Notes: generated from the letters alone by a model not told the origin. DNA of 64,000 bases from Paenibacillus silvestris (GCF_009882985.1 NZ_WTUZ01000010.1:496352-560351); one strand, 5' to 3'; counted from the stretch's first letter, positions 50,458 through 61,209 are shown. A program made the numbers and translations.

Positions 50458-52565
50458 TAATTTGTGCCTCCAGTAGGTGGTTTGGAGGCAGCGCCACCTG
50501 TTTGACCTTGCCCATTGCCCCCAACCGGAATAGCCGGCCCGTTGTTTTGCTGTTTAGGCGATGAGGAAGGCGAGATACTAGGACTCGGCGAGACGTTCTT
50601 GCCATTCTTTTGATCTAAATAATCTTGATAGGTGCGCGTAATGGAGTTAACCAAGTTGTCTCCTTCTTTAATCAAAATGACGGCTTTCTTATCCGGAGAA
50701 ACGATGACTTTGACATCCAGATTCTGAGGCTTCGATACTTTTTCCGTTTTGTATTCGAAGTTCTCATACTGCGCATCGCTAACGATTATTTTAAACTCGG
50801 AATCTTTGCCTTCCGTGGTCGGCTTTACAGGGACACTGACGGTTAGCTGTCCAGCATCTTCCGGCAATCCATCGCTAATAATCAAAGAGATTTCGGAGCC
50901 AACGGAGACATCCGTGTTTTTATCAAATGGAAATTGCTTGATTACTTTCCCTTTGGCAACCTTATAGCTTTTCTCGCGTGTAATGCCGTTTGCAGGCAGC
51001 TTGAGGTTCAGCTTAGTGATTTGCGCCTTCGCTTCAGCCTCCGTCATGCCAACGAGATCGGGCATTTTGAAGGTTTCCTTCGCTTTGCTTACGACGAAAG
51101 TAATTGCTGCTTTATCCAGCTCAAATTCATCTCCGACTAGAGGCGTTTGCTTCAGGATTGTGTCCGGCGGATCATCCGTCGTCGTTTGGGTGAACGTAAT
51201 CTGATCATCGTTAATCCCAAGCGCTTGCAGCTTCAGCTTCGCGTCCTTGAGTTGCTGGCCAATATAACTTTCCATCTTGATCTTAGGAGCGCCCTTACTC
51301 ACATACAGCGTCACCTTGGTACCGACGTTCATTCGCATACCGCTAGGATTTTGACGGATAACCGTATCTTTAGGTGCTTTGCTCTCCGCATCGATCTCCA
51401 CGGTAGAACCTAGCTTGGCAGCTGTTAACTCAGCTTGCGCTTCGGTTAGCGTTTTGTTCACCACGTTAGGAACCTCCACCGTTTCAATGGCAAACATCCC
51501 TTTCACATATCCAATAGCGTACCACAAAGCGCCAAGAATCATCAGCAAAATGACGATCCATACAATCGGCTTAATCCAACCCTTCCCCTTCTTGGGAGCA
51601 GGCTCCTCGCGCCAAGATGACTTTTCAGGCTCATCGTCGTCATCGAAGCTCGCAAGCTGATCCGCACGAATGGCTGGCATAACCAAGGTACGCTCCTCGT
51701 CCATGCCATCGGCATCCCAAAAAGCCACTTTCGCTTCATTCCGGCGATCCGGGTGTAAGCACGTATCCAGATCCGCCATCATCAGCTTCGCAGACTGGTA
51801 GCGTTCATCGGGCTTTTTGCGCATGGCCTTTAGAATAATGTTTTCCACGCTCTGCGGAATGAGAGGGTTTGCTTTACGAGGATCTTCCACATCTTCCTGC
51901 AAATGCTTCAAAGCCACAGAAATCGGGCTTTCCCCAAGAAAAGGCAGGCGGCCCGTCAGCATTTGATACATCACGATACCGAGGGAATACAAATCGGATT
52001 TTTCGCCCGTGTTGGTACCTTTCGCATGCTCCGGCGAGAAATAATGCACAGAACCGACAACGGCTCCCGTTTGTGTAATCGTGGAAGACGTAGCAGCCCG
52101 CGCGATACCGAAATCCGTCACTTTGACGCGGCCGTTTTTACCGATCAAAATATTGTGCGGCTTAATATCCCGATGAATAATTTCATTATGATGAGCGTGA
52201 TCGAGCGCATCGGCAATTTGGCTGGCATAATGCACAGCGTCTTCCACCTGCAATGGTGCTCTTTCCTTAATTAAATCATTCAAAGTAGTGCCTTCTATGT
52301 ATTCCATGACAATGTAATGCACATCTTCTTCTTGTCCCACGTCATAAATACTGACGACATTAGGATGAGAAAGGGAAGCGGCTGCTTGAGCTTCTCTGCG
52401 GAAACGACGAATGAACTCTTCGTCATGTACATACTGCTGTCGCAGTACTTTTACAGCCACTTTACGATTTAATAAAAGATCATGCCCTTTATAAACTAAA
52501 GCCATGCCGCCTCCGCCAATACGGTCTAGAATTTCATAGCGGCCCCCAAGCTTTCTACCGATCAA
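50457..52565 (-). CDS. prkC: Serine/threonine protein kinase PrkC with PASTA domains
   Basis: Membrane eukaryotic-like kinase that senses muropeptides and lipid II; in B. subtilis it triggers germination. The 702-residue protein has a kinase domain (RIGGGGMALVYKG, VAVKVLR, HRDIKPHNILI, VTDFGIARA), a juxtamembrane acidic/basic stretch, one transmembrane segment (IVWIVILLMILGALWYAIGY, about 335-355), three PASTA repeats (about 362-565), a further beta-rich external domain, and a Pro/Ser/Gly-rich tail. Its ATG overlaps the prpC stop (ATGA), so kinase and phosphatase are coupled. Confidence 0.97.
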   Translation of the reverse strand: MIGRKLGGRYEILDRIGGGGMALVYKGHDLLLNRKVAVKVLRQQYVHDEEFIRRFRREAQAAASLSHPNVVSIYDVGQEEDVHYIVMEYIEGTTLNDLIKERAPLQVEDAVHYASQIADALDHAHHNEIIHRDIKPHNILIGKNGRVKVTDFGIARAATSSTITQTGAVVGSVHYFSPEHAKGTNTGEKSDLYSLGIVMYQMLTGRLPFLGESPISVALKHLQEDVEDPRKANPLIPQSVENIILKAMRKKPDERYQSAKLMMADLDTCLHPDRRNEAKVAFWDADGMDEERTLVMPAIRADQLASFDDDDEPEKSSWREEPAPKKGKGWIKPIVWIVILLMILGALWYAIGYVKGMFAIETVEVPNVVNKTLTEAQAELTAAKLGSTVEIDAESKAPKDTVIRQNPSGMRMNVGTKVTLYVSKGAPKIKMESYIGQQLKDAKLKLQALGINDDQITFTQTTTDDPPDTILKQTPLVGDEFELDKAAITFVVSKAKETFKMPDLVGMTEAEAKAQITKLNLKLPANGITREKSYKVAKGKVIKQFPFDKNTDVSVGSEISLIISDGLPEDAGQLTVSVPVKPTTEGKDSEFKIIVSDAQYENFEYKTEKVSKPQNLDVKVIVSPDKKAVILIKEGDNLVNSITRTYQDYLDQKNGKNVSPSPSISPSSSPKQQNNGPAIPVGGNGQGQTGGAASKPPTGGTN

Positions 52566-53326
52566 TTCCCATCACCCCTTTTTTCGTCCGAATCAGAATC
52601 GTGCGCAAGTAAAACAACCGTTACGTTATCGTCTCCACCTTCACTCAGCGCGCTTTGAATCAAGTGTTCCGCAGCAGCCTCCAGCTCAGCATGCGATTTG
52701 ATGATTCGTAAGATATCACCAGAATCCACTAATCCGCTTAAACCGTCAGAGCAGATCAGAATCGTATCCCCAGGCCGCCACGAATACTCGTATAAATCTA
52801 CCTCTACGCTAGGCTCTGTGCCCAGCGCTCGGGTAATCCAATTACGGCGGGGATGATGATCCGCTTCTTCAAGGGTTATCTGCCCGTTCTTCACAAGCTC
52901 ATACACCAGGGAATGGTCTTCCGTTAGCTGAGTAATCGAATCGCCGGCAATCTTGTATGCACGGCTGTCACCGATGTGACCGATAATCAGCAGCTCCTGG
53001 GAAGCAATCACGGCGACAACTGTCGTCCCCATGCCATGATAGCTCTCTTGTCCAGAGGCAAATTCATAAACTTTCTCGTTCGCCTTCTCGATCGCTTCCT
53101 TCAGCACTTGCTTGCATGCGTCAACGGGCATTCCCCAGTGAATGGATTGGAGTTCATTACTGATCATATCAATTGCCATTTGGCTGGCGATATCGCCAGC
53201 CTGGTGTCCCCCCATACCATCAGCGACAATAGCCAAAGAAAGGCCATTCAGCTCATGCTGTATGGCGGCGCGGTCCTCGTTCACTAAACGGACTTTACCG
53301 ATGTCGGTACGGCTTACCATCTTCAT
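52562..53326 (-). CDS. prpC: PP2C-type protein phosphatase PrpC (Stp)
   Basis: Reverses PrkC phosphorylation. The 254-residue PP2C has RLVNEDRAAI, VADGMGGHQAGDIAS, VIGHIGDSRAY-type (LIIGHIGDSRAY), ICSDGLSGLV and GGDDNVTVVLL, with all metal-binding Asp residues. GAGGTGAAATCAGG precedes the ATG. It lies 12 nt after rlmN and overlaps prkC by 4 nt. Confidence 0.96.
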   Translation of the reverse strand: MKMVSRTDIGKVRLVNEDRAAIQHELNGLSLAIVADGMGGHQAGDIASQMAIDMISNELQSIHWGMPVDACKQVLKEAIEKANEKVYEFASGQESYHGMGTTVVAVIASQELLIIGHIGDSRAYKIAGDSITQLTEDHSLVYELVKNGQITLEEADHHPRRNWITRALGTEPSVEVDLYEYSWRPGDTILICSDGLSGLVDSGDILRIIKSHAELEAAAEHLIQSALSEGGDDNVTVVLLAHDSDSDEKRGDGN

Positions 53327-53338
53327 CCTGATTTCACC

Positions 53339-54409
53339 TCATGACTTGCTCTCCATATGCTTCGCGCGCAGTTGTCCGCAGGCAGCAGCGATGTCACTGC
53401 CTTGTTCACGACGTATGGTGGCATTAATTTTGGCCTTCTCAAGAATACGTTGGAAGGTGAAAATATCGTCCCTAGGCGTACGTTTGAAATCCCGCTCGGC
53501 CACGAAATTCACAGGAATCAGGTTCACGTGGCTAAGCGGCATATCCTTCAACACTTGCGCCAGTTCCTCTGCATGTTCAGCCTGATCGTTCACTTCCCCC
53601 ATGAGGGCATATTCGAACGTGATGCGTCTGCCGGTTTTGGCAATGTAATACTTACATGCTTCGATCAAATCAACGAAAGGAAATCTGCGATTGACCGGCA
53701 TGAGTTTCGAGCGAAGCGCATCATTCGGAGCATGAATAGAAATCGCCAAGTTAACTTGTAGATTCTCATCTGCGAACTTATAAATGTTTGGCACAATTCC
53801 GCTTGTCGAAACCGTGATATGACGTTGTCCAATGTTCAAGCCCTTCGGATGAATCATCACGCGCAAGAAATTCATCGTCGCTTCATAATTCTCAAATGGC
53901 TCACCGATTCCCATGATCACGATAGAAGAAACGCGTTCCCCCGTCTCATCCAGCAGCTTCTGAGCTTTAACGACCTGAGCGACAATTTCCCCCGGTCTCA
54001 AATCCCGCTTAAGACCACCTAGCGTAGACGCGCAAAAGGTACAGCCAACCCGGCAGCCTACTTGCGTAGTGACGCAAATACTGTTGCCGTAGTTATGCTT
54101 CATGACGACCGTTTCAATTGCATTCTTATCCTCAAGCTCAAATAAGAACTTGACAGTACCGTCCTGCGACTGATACTTCGCAATTTCAGACAGTGTAACG
54201 AATTCAAACTGATCCTTCAGTTTGTCGCGCAGCGCCTTCGGCAAGTTGGACATCTCGTCAAAGCTAAACACACGCTTAATATACAGCCAGTCAAAAATTT
54301 GCCCAGCTCGAAATGAGGACTCGCCGTTTTCTTTTACCCAGCTCTGCCACTCATCCCAGTTTAAATCATATACAAATGGTTTTTCTTTCAAATACGGTTT
54401 ATTAGACAC
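53339..54409 (-). CDS. rlmN: 23S rRNA (adenine2503-C2) / tRNA(adenine37) methyltransferase
   Basis: Radical-SAM methyltransferase of A2503 in 23S rRNA. The 356-residue protein has the 4Fe-4S motif [11 protein letters not shown] (CxxxCxxC), [32 protein letters not shown] and the second catalytic Cys near the C-terminus (AAACGQL). The start is GTG at 54409 with AGGTTGTG upstream. It lies before prpC in the coaBC-to-rpe operon. Confidence 0.96.
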   Translation of the reverse strand: MSNKPYLKEKPFVYDLNWDEWQSWVKENGESSFRAGQIFDWLYIKRVFSFDEMSNLPKALRDKLKDQFEFVTLSEIAKYQSQDGTVKFLFELEDKNAIETVVMKHNYGNSICVTTQVGCRVGCTFCASTLGGLKRDLRPGEIVAQVVKAQKLLDETGERVSSIVIMGIGEPFENYEATMNFLRVMIHPKGLNIGQRHITVSTSGIVPNIYKFADENLQVNLAISIHAPNDALRSKLMPVNRRFPFVDLIEACKYYIAKTGRRITFEYALMGEVNDQAEHAEELAQVLKDMPLSHVNLIPVNFVAERDFKRTPRDDIFTFQRILEKAKINATIRREQGSDIAAACGQLRAKHMESKS

Positions 54410-54505
54410 TATTTATCACAACCTGTTGTTATTTGTTCCAGCTTTATTGCTAATCCTGTCTATTTTATCACAAAGCGGGGACGAACACACATCCCCCTCT
54501 TGGAG

Positions 54506-55963
54506 CTACGCACGCTTGCGCAGCCGCGCTATGAAAAAGCCGTCCGAATGATACTGCTGCGGCAGAATTTGCACCATCCCAGCGGCAGCAGCCGCAGGGT
54601 CAATGCTCGCGAATGCTTCCGCCGGCAGCGGCGCGAGCTCAAAATCGCGATGCTCCGCGAGGAAACGCTCTACCATGCCTGCATTCTCCGCATGCTCAAT
54701 CGTACATGTGCTGTATACCAGCACGCCGCCAGGCTTCAGCAGTCGGTGGACCCGGCTTAAAATCGCGTACTGCAGCTCGCTGATCGCCTCGATCTCAGCT
54801 TCCTGCTTCGCCCACTTCAAGTCCGGCTTGCGGCGAATAACGCCTAAGCCGGAGCACGGCGCGTCGAGCAGGATGCGATCGAACGACTCCGCCGCAAAAT
54901 GCTCGTCCAGCTTCGCAGCATCCATCACCAGCGTCTGAATCGACGACAGTCCCAGACGCTCTGCTTGGTCTGCAATCAACTTCTGCTTGTGCTCATGCAG
55001 ATCACAAGCCCAGATCTTACCGCTATCATCCATCTTCTCCGCGATGTGAGCGGTCTTGCCGCCAGGGGCGGCGCAGCAGTCCAGCACCATCATGCCTGGA
55101 TGCGGCTCAAGAGCTTCGGCGACGAGCATGGAGCTCTCGTCTTGAATCGAGAAGTCCCCCTGCAAGAAACCGGGGGACAACGCCATGTTCCCGGCCCCCT
55201 GCACAAGGATGCCGGCCGGGGCCAGCTCTGACGCTTCCGCGCTGAGGCCGCTGCCCTGGAGCTGCTCCAGCAGCTCCAGACGGCTGCGATGCCTCGCATT
55301 CGCGCGAATGCTCACGTGCGGCGGCTCATTGTTCGCCGCACAGATCTGTTCCGTCAGCTCAGGACCTAGCTGACGGATCCATCGGCGCACGAGCCACTCC
55401 GGATGGGAGTGGCCCAGCGCGATGCGCTTCACGTCGCCGAGCGCCGCCGGAAGCGTGAGCTCATCTTTGCTGCGGATGATTGCGCGCAGCACGCCGTTGA
55501 CCATGCCCGAGATGCCTTGGTGGCCTCGGCGCTTCGCGATATTGACCGCTTCGCTGACGACCGCATGATCAGGGATGCGGTCCAAATAATGCAGCTGGTA
55601 GAAGCTCAGCCGCAGCAAGCATCTGACCCATGGCTCCAGCTTCGCGAGCCCTTTGCTCACAAAACGCTCCAAAAAGAAATCAATCGTATTTTTACGTCCG
55701 ATGGTTCCATATACAAGTTCAGTCGCCAGCCCCGCATCAGCCCGTTCAAGCGCATGCTTCTGCAAAACCTGATTGAGCAGAAGGTTGCTGTACGATTGAT
55801 TCTCTTCAACACGAATCAATACATCCAGCGCCGCTTCGCGGGCAGAATGCTTAACAGCGCTGCTCTTCGCAGCGCCCCCGGAGGTTTTTGATGACAAGGG
55901 CTTACGAGCCCCTTGTGTTTGGTTGGATCGATGTTGCGGACGGTTTGGTTTTTGCGTTGACAA
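54506..55963 (-). CDS. rsmB: 16S rRNA (cytosine967-C5)-methyltransferase
   Basis: A 485-residue m5C methyltransferase. The N-terminus (about 40 residues) is a Lys/Ser/Thr-rich extension; then an RsmB-type NusB-like helical domain, then the SAM domain with CCAAPGGKTAHIAEKM, DAPCSGLGVIRRKPDLKW (first Cys) and VYSTCTIEHAEN (catalytic Cys). The start is TTG at 55963 with GAGGTATTCGAT upstream. It lies 25 nt after fmt. The gene is GC-rich. Confidence 0.95.
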   Translation of the reverse strand: MSTQKPNRPQHRSNQTQGARKPLSSKTSGGAAKSSAVKHSAREAALDVLIRVEENQSYSNLLLNQVLQKHALERADAGLATELVYGTIGRKNTIDFFLERFVSKGLAKLEPWVRCLLRLSFYQLHYLDRIPDHAVVSEAVNIAKRRGHQGISGMVNGVLRAIIRSKDELTLPAALGDVKRIALGHSHPEWLVRRWIRQLGPELTEQICAANNEPPHVSIRANARHRSRLELLEQLQGSGLSAEASELAPAGILVQGAGNMALSPGFLQGDFSIQDESSMLVAEALEPHPGMMVLDCCAAPGGKTAHIAEKMDDSGKIWACDLHEHKQKLIADQAERLGLSSIQTLVMDAAKLDEHFAAESFDRILLDAPCSGLGVIRRKPDLKWAKQEAEIEAISELQYAILSRVHRLLKPGGVLVYSTCTIEHAENAGMVERFLAEHRDFELAPLPAEAFASIDPAAAAAGMVQILPQQYHSDGFFIARLRKRA

Positions 55964-55987
55964 ATCGAATACCTCATTTTTGTTAAG

Positions 55988-56956
55988 TTATGGCTGATCT
56001 TCGCCCACACTGCCGAATGTCGTACCTACTGCGATTTGCACGCCGCGAATAAATTCAGAGACGGGCATCGCCTTTTTGCCAGATGGTTGAATATGGGTCA
56101 GCCATAGCGTACCTTCGCCGGTCATCACTTCAATCCCGTGCTCACTGCTGCCAAGAACCGTTCCGGGAGCAGGAGCTTCTGCGAAGCTGCGGCTTGTTGT
56201 TTCCTTCGGATTCGTGCTCTCCCAAACCTTCATGACTTCCCCATTCCAGAGGGTGTAAGCCCCAGGGAAAGGATTCAGGCCACGCACTTGATTCCAAATC
56301 TCCACCGCTGAACGCGACCAGTCAATCAGCTCGTCCTCCCTGCGGATATTCGGGGAGTAGATCGCATCAGCCTCATTCTGAGGGACAGCCTGAATACGTC
56401 CTGCCAGTAGATCCGGCAAGGTGCGTTTCAACAACTCGCTGCCGGCGATGCTTAGTTTTTCGAACAAAGTCCCTGTCGTATCGGTATCCTCAATTGGAAG
56501 CTCCACACGGGAAATCATGTCGCCCGTATCCAGTCCAACGGCCATATACATGATCGTGACTCCTGTCGTTGCTTCGCCGCGGAGCACAGCGTGATGAATC
56601 GGTGCTCCGCCGCGGTACTTAGGCAGCAAGGACGCATGGATATTAATGCAGCCATACTGCGGCAGATCAAGAACAGCTTTGGGCAAAATCTGACCATAAG
56701 CAGCTGTCACAATCAAATCGGGCTTCAGCTGGCGCAGAAGCTCCACAGAATCCGCTTGACGCAGCTTCTCGGGCTGCAGCACCGGAATGCCGTGTTTCTC
56801 CGCTTCCACCTTCACCGGCGGCGGCGTCAGGACGCGTTTGCGTCCTTTCGGCCGATCCGGCTGTGTGACAACTGTCGTCACGTTATAGCCTTCCTCCAAG
56901 AGAGTCTGCAAGGAGGGCACTGCAAAATCCGGTGTACCCATGAAAATGATATTCAC
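55988..56956 (-). CDS. fmt: Methionyl-tRNA formyltransferase
   Basis: Formylates initiator Met-tRNA. The 322-residue protein begins MNIIFMGTPDFAVPSLQTL, has the formyl-donor site NIHASLLPKYRGGAPIHHAV with catalytic Asn/His/Asp, GVTIMYM..DTGD, and a C-terminal OB-like domain. Its ATG overlaps the def stop by 4 nt. With def it forms the standard formylation-deformylation pair. Confidence 0.97.
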   Translation of the reverse strand: MNIIFMGTPDFAVPSLQTLLEEGYNVTTVVTQPDRPKGRKRVLTPPPVKVEAEKHGIPVLQPEKLRQADSVELLRQLKPDLIVTAAYGQILPKAVLDLPQYGCINIHASLLPKYRGGAPIHHAVLRGEATTGVTIMYMAVGLDTGDMISRVELPIEDTDTTGTLFEKLSIAGSELLKRTLPDLLAGRIQAVPQNEADAIYSPNIRREDELIDWSRSAVEIWNQVRGLNPFPGAYTLWNGEVMKVWESTNPKETTSRSFAEAPAPGTVLGSSEHGIEVMTGEGTLWLTHIQPSGKKAMPVSEFIRGVQIAVGTTFGSVGEDQP

Positions 56957-57435
56957 TCAGAATCTTCCTCTTCATCGCTAGTGTATGTTTTGGTTGCCAG
57001 GTCTGTAAACAGAATCCCGTTCAAGTGATCAATTTCATGGAAAATGCAGCGAGCCAGCAGCTCAGTGCCCGTAACTTCTATTGGATTTCCGTTGCGATCC
57101 TGGCCTTTGGCCGTAACATTCATCGGACGCAAAACATCGCCGCGGAGCCCAGGGATGCTTAAGCAGCCTTCCGGTCCGTTTTGTTCGCCACTGGAAGAAA
57201 CGATTTCTGGGTTGACCATTTCGATCAATCCGCCATGCTCTTCGCCGCAATCCATTACAATCACGCGTTTGAGAATACCGATTTGTGGAGCTGCAAGGCC
57301 TACGCCCTCTGCCTCATACATCGTGTCTGCCATATCGTCGAGCAATTTATGCAGATTGGAATTAAATTTGGTCACAGTGATTGCTTTTTCCCGTAGCACA
57401 GGATCTGGATCTTTGACAATAATACGAATAGCCAT
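56953..57435 (-). CDS. def: Peptide deformylase
   Basis: Removes formyl groups from nascent proteins. The 160-residue protein has GVGLAAPQIG (motif 1), EGCLSIPGL (motif 2 with metal Cys) and HEIDHLNG (motif 3, metal His pair). The ATG at 57435 with AGGTAGGTGCACG upstream gives MAIRIIVKDPDPVLR. It overlaps fmt by 4 nt and follows priA by about 40 nt. Confidence 0.96.
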   Translation of the reverse strand: MAIRIIVKDPDPVLREKAITVTKFNSNLHKLLDDMADTMYEAEGVGLAAPQIGILKRVIVMDCGEEHGGLIEMVNPEIVSSSGEQNGPEGCLSIPGLRGDVLRPMNVTAKGQDRNGNPIEVTGTELLARCIFHEIDHLNGILFTDLATKTYTSDEEEDSE

Positions 57436-57475
57436 AACGTGCACCTACCTTTGAGTCTTCTCTATTTGGGATTTC

Positions 57476-59989
57476 TTACATCAAATATTGCGGGTCAACA
57501 TCCACACTGATCAGCAGCTTTTCCTTCGATGAGCGCTCTTCAAACCAGGCCACCGTCCGGCCAACAATTTCTGCCGCCTGATCTTCCCCACGATATTTTA
57601 CCACGCATTGGAATCGATATCTATCTTTGATTCGGGAAATAGGCGATGCGACTGGGCCCAGCACGTCCATTTGGAAGGAATTGTCCCTGGAAACAGCATC
57701 TGCAAACAGGTCTATTTGTTTCGTAGAATACTCAAGCGCGATCTCTTTAAGCCTCGTGACAAATGCTTCCGCGAAGCGCACCAAAAGCGGTACCTGCTCA
57801 TGTGAAAAAGTGACCAAAATCAATCGTTGGTAAGGCGGATAGCCTAAATTTGCCCGTACATCCAACTCATGGTTGGCAAAAGCGATAAAGTCATGCTGAC
57901 TTGCGTATTGTACGCTATAATGCTCAGGCGTGTAAGTCTGGACGAACACTTCCCCTTGCTTTTCATGTCGGCCCGCACGCCCCGCTACTTGTGTTAGAAG
58001 CTGAAAGGTTCGCTCCGCCGAACGGAAATCCGGAATATTCAGTACGGTATCTGCAGCAATAACCCCAACTAGGGTCACATCGGGAAAATCGAGCCCTTTT
58101 GCGACCATCTGCGTCCCAAGCAGCACATCCGCTTGCTTCTCGCGAAACATCGTCAGCCACTTTTCGTGCGAACCCTTCTCTGTCGTCGTATCGACATCCA
58201 TTCGAATAACGCGAATACCTGGGAATATTTTGCCCAGTTCCTCTTCGACACGCTGTGTGCCTGTGCCAAAATGGCGAATATGCTTGGATTGACAGCTAGG
58301 ACACTCGGTTACCTCGCGCTCCGCATAGCCGCAATAATGGCAGCGCAGCATACGCGAGCTCTGATGGTACGTCAGCGAAATATCGCAATGCGGACATGTG
58401 GAGACGTACCCGCAGGTACGGCACATGACGAAAGTCGCATACCCTCGCCGGTTCAGCAGCAAAACAATCTGTTCTTTCTTGTGTAACCGATCTTCAATGG
58501 CTTTATACAGCGCTGTGCTAAACATCGAGCGATTTCCGCTTTTCAGTTCCTCGCGCATATCGATAATGGCAACAGGAGGCATCGGCCTGCTGGCCACCCG
58601 CTCTTTCATCGTGAGCAATCTGTAGGGGGGTTCAGCCCGATCCTGTCGGCGCCTCGTTCTCTCCAAGCTCTCTAGCGAAGGTGTCGCTGAACCGAGCACA
58701 ACGACGGATCCCTGCATGCTTGCACGCTTAACCGCCACATCGCGCGTATGATATTTGGGACTCTCTTCCTGCTTATAAGAAGACTCATGTTCCTCATCAA
58801 TAATAATAAGTCCTATTTGGGTAAAAGGAGCAAAGATTGCGGAGCGAGCTCCAATAACCACTTTCACTTGCTTGCGCGTAATTTTGCGCCATTCGTCGTA
58901 TCGTTCCCCATTCGATAACCGGCTGTGCAGCACAGCAACAAGATCACCGAATCGTCCCTTAAATCGTTCCACCATTTGCGGTGTCAGCGAAATTTCGGGT
59001 ACGAGCACGATCGCTTCTTTCCCCATATCCAGGCATTGCTGGATGGATTGCAAATAAACTTCCGTTTTACCGCTGCCTGTGACGCCATGCAAAAGAAAGA
59101 CCTCATGGCGCTCCTCAGCGACAGCAGCGCGAATTTCCGCAAAAACACGGCTCTGCTCCTCTGTTAACGGAAGCGGCTTCGTCCTCGCAAAAGCACGACC
59201 CGCATAAGGGTCGCGCATGACTTCGACTTCGCGCAGCTCAATCCATCCGCGATCGGCCAAGCTTTTAACCGTTGAAGCGCCTACTTCCACCGTTTCCATC
59301 AGTTCCGTAAGCCGAATGGCGTGAGGATGCTCCATCAAGTACCGCAGTACTTCCTGCTGCTTGTTGGCTCTCGCCGGAAGCTCAGAAAGGGCCTGCTCTA
59401 GCCCGCTGCCATCCGCAGGGGGAAATACCGTTAGCGCCTTCTTCGTGCTCATTCGGTCCTTAACCACCTGGACTTCCGTCAAAATACCCGCGCCAAGCAA
59501 TTGCTTGATGAGGGCACCGTCTGCCGCAAAGCGTTCCATCAACGCATCCATCGGAACAGACCCCTTGGACTTCACATAGGCTACAATCGCCTGCAAATCC
59601 GGCATGTCCAAGAGCGACTGTTCACCAAACTCCTCACCAACCCCAATCGCCCGCTCATACTTCGCTTTGAGTGCAGCGGGCAGCATAGCTTGAAGAGCTG
59701 TGACTTCGTGACATAAATACATGTGGCTAATCCATCTGCCAAGCATCACAAGCTCATCTGTCAAAGGAGGCACCAAATCCAGGACGTTCTGTATGGGTTT
59801 AATCCGTTTCACATCAAGCTGTGTGTTCTCTTGCAGTTCCACAACGAAACCTTGCAGCACTCGTGGCCCGAAAGGTACGCCCACACGGCTCCCCACCTCG
59901 ACCCACTTCCTCAGAGCCGAGGGAACTTCATAATCGAACGCACGGTTCGTTTGTTTCGCAGGAACATCGACAATGACCTTCGCGTACAT
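57476..59989 (-). CDS. priA: Primosomal replication restart helicase PriA
   Basis: Reloads the replisome at stalled forks. The 837-residue protein has an N-terminal 3'-DNA-binding domain, a helicase with GVTGSGKTEVYL and IDEEHESSYK, GSATPSLES, a zinc-binding region with CRTCGYVSTCPHC and CPSC, and the C-terminal GRHEKQGEVFVQTY segment. Its ATG overlaps the coaBC stop by one nucleotide. Confidence 0.97.
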   Translation of the reverse strand: MYAKVIVDVPAKQTNRAFDYEVPSALRKWVEVGSRVGVPFGPRVLQGFVVELQENTQLDVKRIKPIQNVLDLVPPLTDELVMLGRWISHMYLCHEVTALQAMLPAALKAKYERAIGVGEEFGEQSLLDMPDLQAIVAYVKSKGSVPMDALMERFAADGALIKQLLGAGILTEVQVVKDRMSTKKALTVFPPADGSGLEQALSELPARANKQQEVLRYLMEHPHAIRLTELMETVEVGASTVKSLADRGWIELREVEVMRDPYAGRAFARTKPLPLTEEQSRVFAEIRAAVAEERHEVFLLHGVTGSGKTEVYLQSIQQCLDMGKEAIVLVPEISLTPQMVERFKGRFGDLVAVLHSRLSNGERYDEWRKITRKQVKVVIGARSAIFAPFTQIGLIIIDEEHESSYKQEESPKYHTRDVAVKRASMQGSVVVLGSATPSLESLERTRRRQDRAEPPYRLLTMKERVASRPMPPVAIIDMREELKSGNRSMFSTALYKAIEDRLHKKEQIVLLLNRRGYATFVMCRTCGYVSTCPHCDISLTYHQSSRMLRCHYCGYAEREVTECPSCQSKHIRHFGTGTQRVEEELGKIFPGIRVIRMDVDTTTEKGSHEKWLTMFREKQADVLLGTQMVAKGLDFPDVTLVGVIAADTVLNIPDFRSAERTFQLLTQVAGRAGRHEKQGEVFVQTYTPEHYSVQYASQHDFIAFANHELDVRANLGYPPYQRLILVTFSHEQVPLLVRFAEAFVTRLKEIALEYSTKQIDLFADAVSRDNSFQMDVLGPVASPISRIKDRYRFQCVVKYRGEDQAAEIVGRTVAWFEERSSKEKLLISVDVDPQYLM

Positions 59990-61209
59990 CAGGATTCACT
60001 CGCCTTAGTTGGTAAACGATCCGCTGTCAACTCGAGCAGTCTGCGTGCGACATCTTTCTTGCTCAGGATAGGTAGCGCTTCTACGAGCCCGTTTCGGTCA
60101 AAAATACGCACCACATTCGTATCTCCGCTAAAGCCGGCCCCTTCCTGCGATACATCGTTCCCGACAATCAGATCACAATTTTTACGCTTCAGCTTGTCGA
60201 GCGCGTGCTCATCGAGCCGCTCCGTTTCCGCAGCAAAGCCGATAACGAACTGATGCTTTTTCAGCGTACCCAGTTCTTGTAAAATATCTGGATTTTTAAT
60301 CAACTCAAGCGTCATTGAATCCGATTTTTTCTTGATTTTTTGATCTGCAATAACAGCCGAGCGGTAGTCAGCGACCGCAGCAGCTTTGATGACCACATGG
60401 CTTTCCTCAAAACGGGATAAGACCGCTTCTCTCATATCCAGCGCGGACTGAACAGATACCAGCTCAACACCAGCAGGTACAGGTAATGCGCTAGGACCCG
60501 AGACCAGAGTCACCTTGGCTCCCAAACGCACAGCTTCCTCAGCAATGGCATAACCCATTTTACCGGAAGAATCATTCGTAATATAACGAACGGGGTCAAT
60601 ACGTTCTACGGTGCCTCCGGCCGTCACAAGCACGCGCTGTCCTTCAAGACGGCGTACTTCTCCCTTAAAATGCCGCTCCACCGCAGCAAGAATCTCCTCC
60701 GGCTCCGCAAGTCGGCCTTTGCCGACATACCCGCACGCAAGCTGTCCTTCACCTGGCTCGATGAAACGTACACCACGGCTAAGCAAAGTTTGCATGTTGA
60801 TCTGCACAGCTGGATTTTCGTACATATGCACGTTCATCGCGGGCGCTATCCAGATCGGCGCAGTCGTTGCCAGCAGCGTTGTGCTGAGCATGTCATCGCC
60901 TAGCCCTAACGCTATTTTGGCGATCGTATTCGCTGTCGCTGGTGCAACAAGCACGAGATCGGCACTATCCGCCAAGTTAATATGGGAAACAACAGAAGGA
61001 TCTTTCTCATCAAAGGTATCCACAAATACGTGATGACGAGACAGAACCTGGAACGTTAGCGGCGCCACGAATTGAACAGCGGATTCTGTCATAATGACAC
61101 GAACCACGGCTCCCGCTTGAGTCAGCTTGCTCGTGAGCGCAGCGGCTTTATAGGCAGCAATCCCTCCGCACACACCAAGTACAATTGTTTTTCCCTGCAA
61201 AACACTCAT
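59989..61209 (-). CDS. coaBC: Bifunctional phosphopantothenoylcysteine decarboxylase / phosphopantothenate-cysteine ligase
   Basis: Two consecutive CoA-synthesis steps in one protein, upstream of CoaD also present in this window. The 406-residue protein has a flavin CoaC domain (VLGVCGGIAAYKAA, HINLADSADLVLVAPATANT, and PAMN) and a CoaB domain (VLVTAGGTVERIDPVRYITNDSSGKMG, GPSALP). AGGGGGATACCC precedes the ATG. A terminator after rpoZ separates it from the rpoZ unit. Confidence 0.96.
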   Translation of the reverse strand: MSVLQGKTIVLGVCGGIAAYKAAALTSKLTQAGAVVRVIMTESAVQFVAPLTFQVLSRHHVFVDTFDEKDPSVVSHINLADSADLVLVAPATANTIAKIALGLGDDMLSTTLLATTAPIWIAPAMNVHMYENPAVQINMQTLLSRGVRFIEPGEGQLACGYVGKGRLAEPEEILAAVERHFKGEVRRLEGQRVLVTAGGTVERIDPVRYITNDSSGKMGYAIAEEAVRLGAKVTLVSGPSALPVPAGVELVSVQSALDMREAVLSRFEESHVVIKAAAVADYRSAVIADQKIKKKSDSMTLELIKNPDILQELGTLKKHQFVIGFAAETERLDEHALDKLKRKNCDLIVGNDVSQEGAGFSGDTNVVRIFDRNGLVEALPILSKKDVARRLLELTADRLPTKASES